Part shown: one piece after another, positions 5,236-7,435 of the stretch
Layout: each line of letters begins with the position of its first letter
Position numbering within the stretch: position 1 is the first letter of the stretch
NCBI GenBank assembly: GCA_019454705.1
Contig: JACFNS010000061.1
Coordinates: 1-7,435 of the forward strand
Origin: Taibaiella sp.
Lineage (GTDB): Bacteria > Bacteroidota > Bacteroidia > Chitinophagales > Chitinophagaceae
DNA length: 7,435 bases
Reading direction: 5' to 3'
Notes under the pieces: generated by a model
Seen by the model: only the letters and a program-made list of their open reading frames with translations
What the model was told of the DNA's origin: nothing
The model's database searches: none
Made by a program: the position numbers and the translations under genes

Positions 5236-6237
5236 CTAATACACGCGCTGGAATTCAAATGACGGGCTGCCTTTGATACCTTGCTTGTTGTAGAAATCCA
5301 GGAAGCGCATTTTGTAATACTGGTTCTTCCTGGTTTTTATTACGAAGTTTTTATCCTTATCAATTTCGTATCGCTCCGTATTGAAGTTATACTCTTTCCA
5401 GTTGAAGCCTATTATATCGCGATGATTAGAAAACGGCAGTGACAGAATTTTTGTATTGTCCAGTTCGGCAAAAGGCGTGGTTGTATCTTCAGCAGCTGTA
5501 GTGTTATACGGATTGAGCAGTACGCCGTTTACCATATAAGGGAAATTATCCAGGTCGTAATATATATACCTGTACCTGGTAAATACTATATCCCATGCAT
5601 TCTTCGGCGGGTCAGGCTGTAACACCTTGCCACCTTCTGAAAAGCTGAAGTAAGAATAATTGTAATTATTGTCTTTAGGAATGCTGATGGTATGGGTTAT
5701 CTTTTCATCCAGGTCTGCATACTCCATCACATACTCACTGTTACTTACATATACTAACCTTATTTTTTTAAGGTTGTTGGGGTCGTAGGTGGGGTTGAGC
5801 TTAACAATGTAGATTTCGTTGGTTGACAGGCCTCCTGTCGACCTCCAATCACCCATGGCGGTAGAATCAGGCAAACCGCTCGGGCGGTCAAACAACCATT
5901 CTTTACTGGTATTGCCGGGCGCTGACGTTACATTATTAAAGTTCGTTTCTCCGGTTTTGTAAATCACAACGTCAGCTCCTCCATTAAGAAAGATATGATA
6001 CCCTTCTGTAGACGCATCGAATGCAAGGTGCCAACTATTGATTTCACTCATATGTACTACCCTGCCGGTTTCCAGGTCGAAGAATACCTGGTCGGTATAA
6101 TCTTCACCCATTTCCACATTACCATATTCAGCCTCACCTTTGGCAGGCAAAGGCACAGGCTTGTCATCCTTCTCACATGATGCAAAAAGCAAGGCAGCCG
6201 ACAACATGTACAAGCTGAGTAAACCTTTCATTTTCAT
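5236..6237 (-). CDS. HmuY-like lipoprotein, probably surface exposed
   Basis: The product has 333 residues. The signal peptide (MKMKGLLSLYMLSAALLFAS) ends in the lipobox LFASC, lipidated at Cys21. The mature start CEKDDK fits the C-x-K-(D/E)2 surface-export signal described in Capnocytophaga, so the protein probably faces outward. The C-terminal half has HmuY-type features: YFSFSEGG (196-203), NAWDIVFTRYRY (213-224), NGVLLNPYN (237-245) and a closing YKMRFLDFYNKQGIKGSPSF (308-327). The N-terminal half repeats part of this pattern (VFFDLETG at 51-58, SWHLAFDA at 68-75, FLNGG at 83-87), which suggests an internal duplication. HmuY of Porphyromonas binds haem for a TonB-dependent receptor; no receptor gene adjoins this one, and I cannot place the haem ligands, so haem binding is unproven. 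The ATG at 6237 is preferred; a second, at 6231, also gives a signal peptide. The gene converges with the regulator gene and diverges from the thioredoxin gene. Confidence 0.85.
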   Translation of the reverse strand: MKMKGLLSLYMLSAALLFASCEKDDKPVPLPAKGEAEYGNVEMGEDYTDQVFFDLETGRVVHMSEINSWHLAFDASTEGYHIFLNGGADVVIYKTGETNFNNVTSAPGNTSKEWLFDRPSGLPDSTAMGDWRSTGGLSTNEIYIVKLNPTYDPNNLKKIRLVYVSNSEYVMEYADLDEKITHTISIPKDNNYNYSYFSFSEGGKVLQPDPPKNAWDIVFTRYRYIYYDLDNFPYMVNGVLLNPYNTTAAEDTTTPFAELDNTKILSLPFSNHRDIIGFNWKEYNFNTERYEIDKDKNFVIKTRKNQYYKMRFLDFYNKQGIKGSPSFEFQRVY

Positions 6238-6365
6238 TACAGTACAAATATCCAGCAGGGAAAAAAAAGATGTGTCAGAGTATTGTCATTAAGCCTTGCT
6301 TTTGTTAAAATTTTCCGTTTTATGTAAAGTCGGTGACAGTTTCGGGTAAAAAGCAAATTATTAAT

Positions 6366-6373
6366 TAGGTTTG
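6366..6373 (+). promoter_or_regulatory. Candidate -7 element for the thioredoxin-like lipoprotein
   Basis: TAGGTTTG matches the Bacteroidota -7 consensus TAnnTTTG exactly and lies 20 bases before the ATG at 6394. A -33-like GTTTCG is found at 6339-6344, 21 bases upstream, one base off the usual TTTG. For the divergent HmuY-like gene only a poor, very close site is seen (GATATTTG on the minus strand around 6246-6253). The rest of the 156-base spacer shows no clear hairpin. Confidence 0.5.
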
Positions 6374-6393
6374 TGCGCTCAAAAAAAGACAAA

Positions 6394-7435
6394 ATGCGTA
6401 TAAAATATCTATGGCTGCTTGTACTAGTTATAGTCTTTGCAGCGTGCGATAGCGGGAAAGGCAAATTTACGGTGATAGGAGATGTATCAGGGATGCCCGA
6501 GGGCGATGTGTATCTTGAAGAACTGGGCATAGAACGCCTTGTAGCAATAGACTCTGTACACGTAGGGACGGACGGCAAGTTTGAACTGAATGGCTCTGCC
6601 ACGGAACCACGCTTGTACCGCCTTCGTTTCCCGTCTGACAGGTACATATTACTGTCTGCGGCCGAAGGTAACATCAAAATTACCGCCAACTGGGATAATA
6701 TTGAAAACTACCAGGTAAATGGCTCAGAAGGCTCGGAAAGCCTGAAGAAACTACTGCTGATAGTACGCGGCCACATGCGCGACCTGAATGAGATGCAGAT
6801 TGTGATAGATACCTTGCGCAGAGGGGGTGATGAGGAAAAACTGGCATCAGCAGTTGCTTCACTTAAAGACATGAATGTATCCCTGACAAGGTATATAGAG
6901 CAATACGCAGACACCACGTCGCACCTGCCTAATGCGATATTTGCAGCACAAATTTTGAACCCCCAGGCCGAAAGCGTTTTCCTGGAGACATTCGTACAAA
7001 GCCTGCCTTCCCGTTTCCCCGATTCGAAACTTGCTGCAGACTTTACCGCTAAGTACAAGGAGATGATGGTAGCCATCAACCAGCAAAATCAAGCTGCACC
7101 GGCAGCAGCGGCTACAGGTACTGTTGCACCTGAAATAAAGCTGCAAACACCTGACGGGAAATTGGTGAGCCTGTCTTCTTTTAAAGGAAAATACGTGCTG
7201 ATTGACTTCTGGGCTTCATGGTGCGGACCCTGCAGGCAGGAAAACCCTAATGTAGTAAAGGCTTATAATGCCTTCAAAGACAAGAATTTCACAGTATTGG
7301 GCGTATCGCTGGATGAGGATAAAGACAAATGGCTGCAGGCCATAAAAAAAGATAACCTGGCATGGACGCATATCAGCGACCTGAAAGGTTGGCAGTCGGT
7401 AGCAGCCCGCGATTATGCGGTGAACGCTATTCCGG
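6394..7435 (+). CDS. Thioredoxin-fold lipoprotein, DUF4369 plus TlpA/ResA-like domain, 3' end missing
   Basis: The frame is open from the ATG at 6394 to the window end: 347 codons and one base. The signal peptide (MRIKYLWLLVLVIVFAAC) ends in a lipobox with lipidation at Cys18. Residues about 24-110 fit the DUF4369 domain common in Bacteroidota (FTVIGDVSGMPEGDVYLEE, AIDSVHVGTDGKFELNG). A mainly helical segment (about 114-230) and an Ala/Gln linker (NQQNQAAPAAAATG) follow. The thioredoxin-like domain begins near 244 (VAPEIKLQTPDGKLVSLSSF) and has the active site WASWCGPC, Cys277 and Cys280. The window stops at NAIP, where the cis-proline of this fold is expected, so only the last strands and helix are missing. 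It probably acts as an envelope thiol-disulfide reductase; substrates cannot be read from the sequence. The start follows an A-rich leader and a TAnnTTTG site. An intact gene, cut only by the window edge, is the simplest reading. Confidence 0.93.
   Translation, partial: MRIKYLWLLVLVIVFAACDSGKGKFTVIGDVSGMPEGDVYLEELGIERLVAIDSVHVGTDGKFELNGSATEPRLYRLRFPSDRYILLSAAEGNIKITANWDNIENYQVNGSEGSESLKKLLLIVRGHMRDLNEMQIVIDTLRRGGDEEKLASAVASLKDMNVSLTRYIEQYADTTSHLPNAIFAAQILNPQAESVFLETFVQSLPSRFPDSKLAADFTAKYKEMMVAINQQNQAAPAAAATGTVAPEIKLQTPDGKLVSLSSFKGKYVLIDFWASWCGPCRQENPNVVKAYNAFKDKNFTVLGVSLDEDKDKWLQAIKKDNLAWTHISDLKGWQSVAARDYAVNAIP

Noticed and set aside
6237..7146. Minus-strand frames of 60-150 codons opposite the thioredoxin-like gene
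   Set aside because: The plus strand encodes a continuous signal peptide, DUF4369-like region and WCGPC thioredoxin motif; the opposite frames are Ser/Arg-rich shadows.
1..7435. CRISPR array, insertion sequence, integrase or tRNA attachment site
   Set aside because: No regularly spaced repeats, transposase or integrase motifs, terminal inverted repeats or tRNA-like cloverleaf were seen in the reading.

Overview
The window reads as chromosomal DNA of a Bacteroidota bacterium, most likely Chitinophagaceae or a close relative. This rests on four things. Promoter-like sites match the Bacteroidota -7 consensus TAnnTTTG. Four proteins carry lipoprotein signal peptides, one with a C-x-K-D-D surface-export-like motif. 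The families present (HmuY-like lipoprotein, DUF4369/TlpA-type thioredoxin lipoprotein, HPK7 kinase with a LuxR-type regulator) are typical of the phylum. Translation starts are mostly preceded by A-rich sequence rather than strong Shine-Dalgarno sites. The taxonomic call is inference; no rRNA or marker gene is present.

Layout. Positions 1-136 (minus) hold the N-terminus of a lipoprotein cut by the window edge. A hairpin terminator and a short direct repeat separate it from a large minus-strand gene at 231-2468. That gene encodes a 745-residue protein of unknown function with two diverged copies of a roughly 130-residue cysteine-containing domain. A divergent spacer (2469-2672) has a TAnnTTTG site on each strand.

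A tight plus-strand cluster follows at 2673-5230: a small lipoprotein, a seven-helix membrane protein, a sensor histidine kinase with one membrane helix and no recognisable sensor domain, and a NarL/LuxR-type response regulator. The last three genes overlap end to start. The cluster looks like a complete envelope signalling unit in which the lipoprotein and the seven-helix protein could supply the sensing that the kinase lacks; that assignment is inference.

The regulator gene converges, 5 bases apart, on a minus-strand HmuY-like lipoprotein gene (5236-6237). Across a 156-base divergent spacer lies a plus-strand DUF4369/TlpA-like thioredoxin lipoprotein (6394 onward), cut by the right edge at its cis-proline.

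No tRNA, rRNA, CRISPR array, insertion sequence or phage gene was seen. The most interesting material is the 745-residue duplicated-domain protein and the four-gene signalling cluster.
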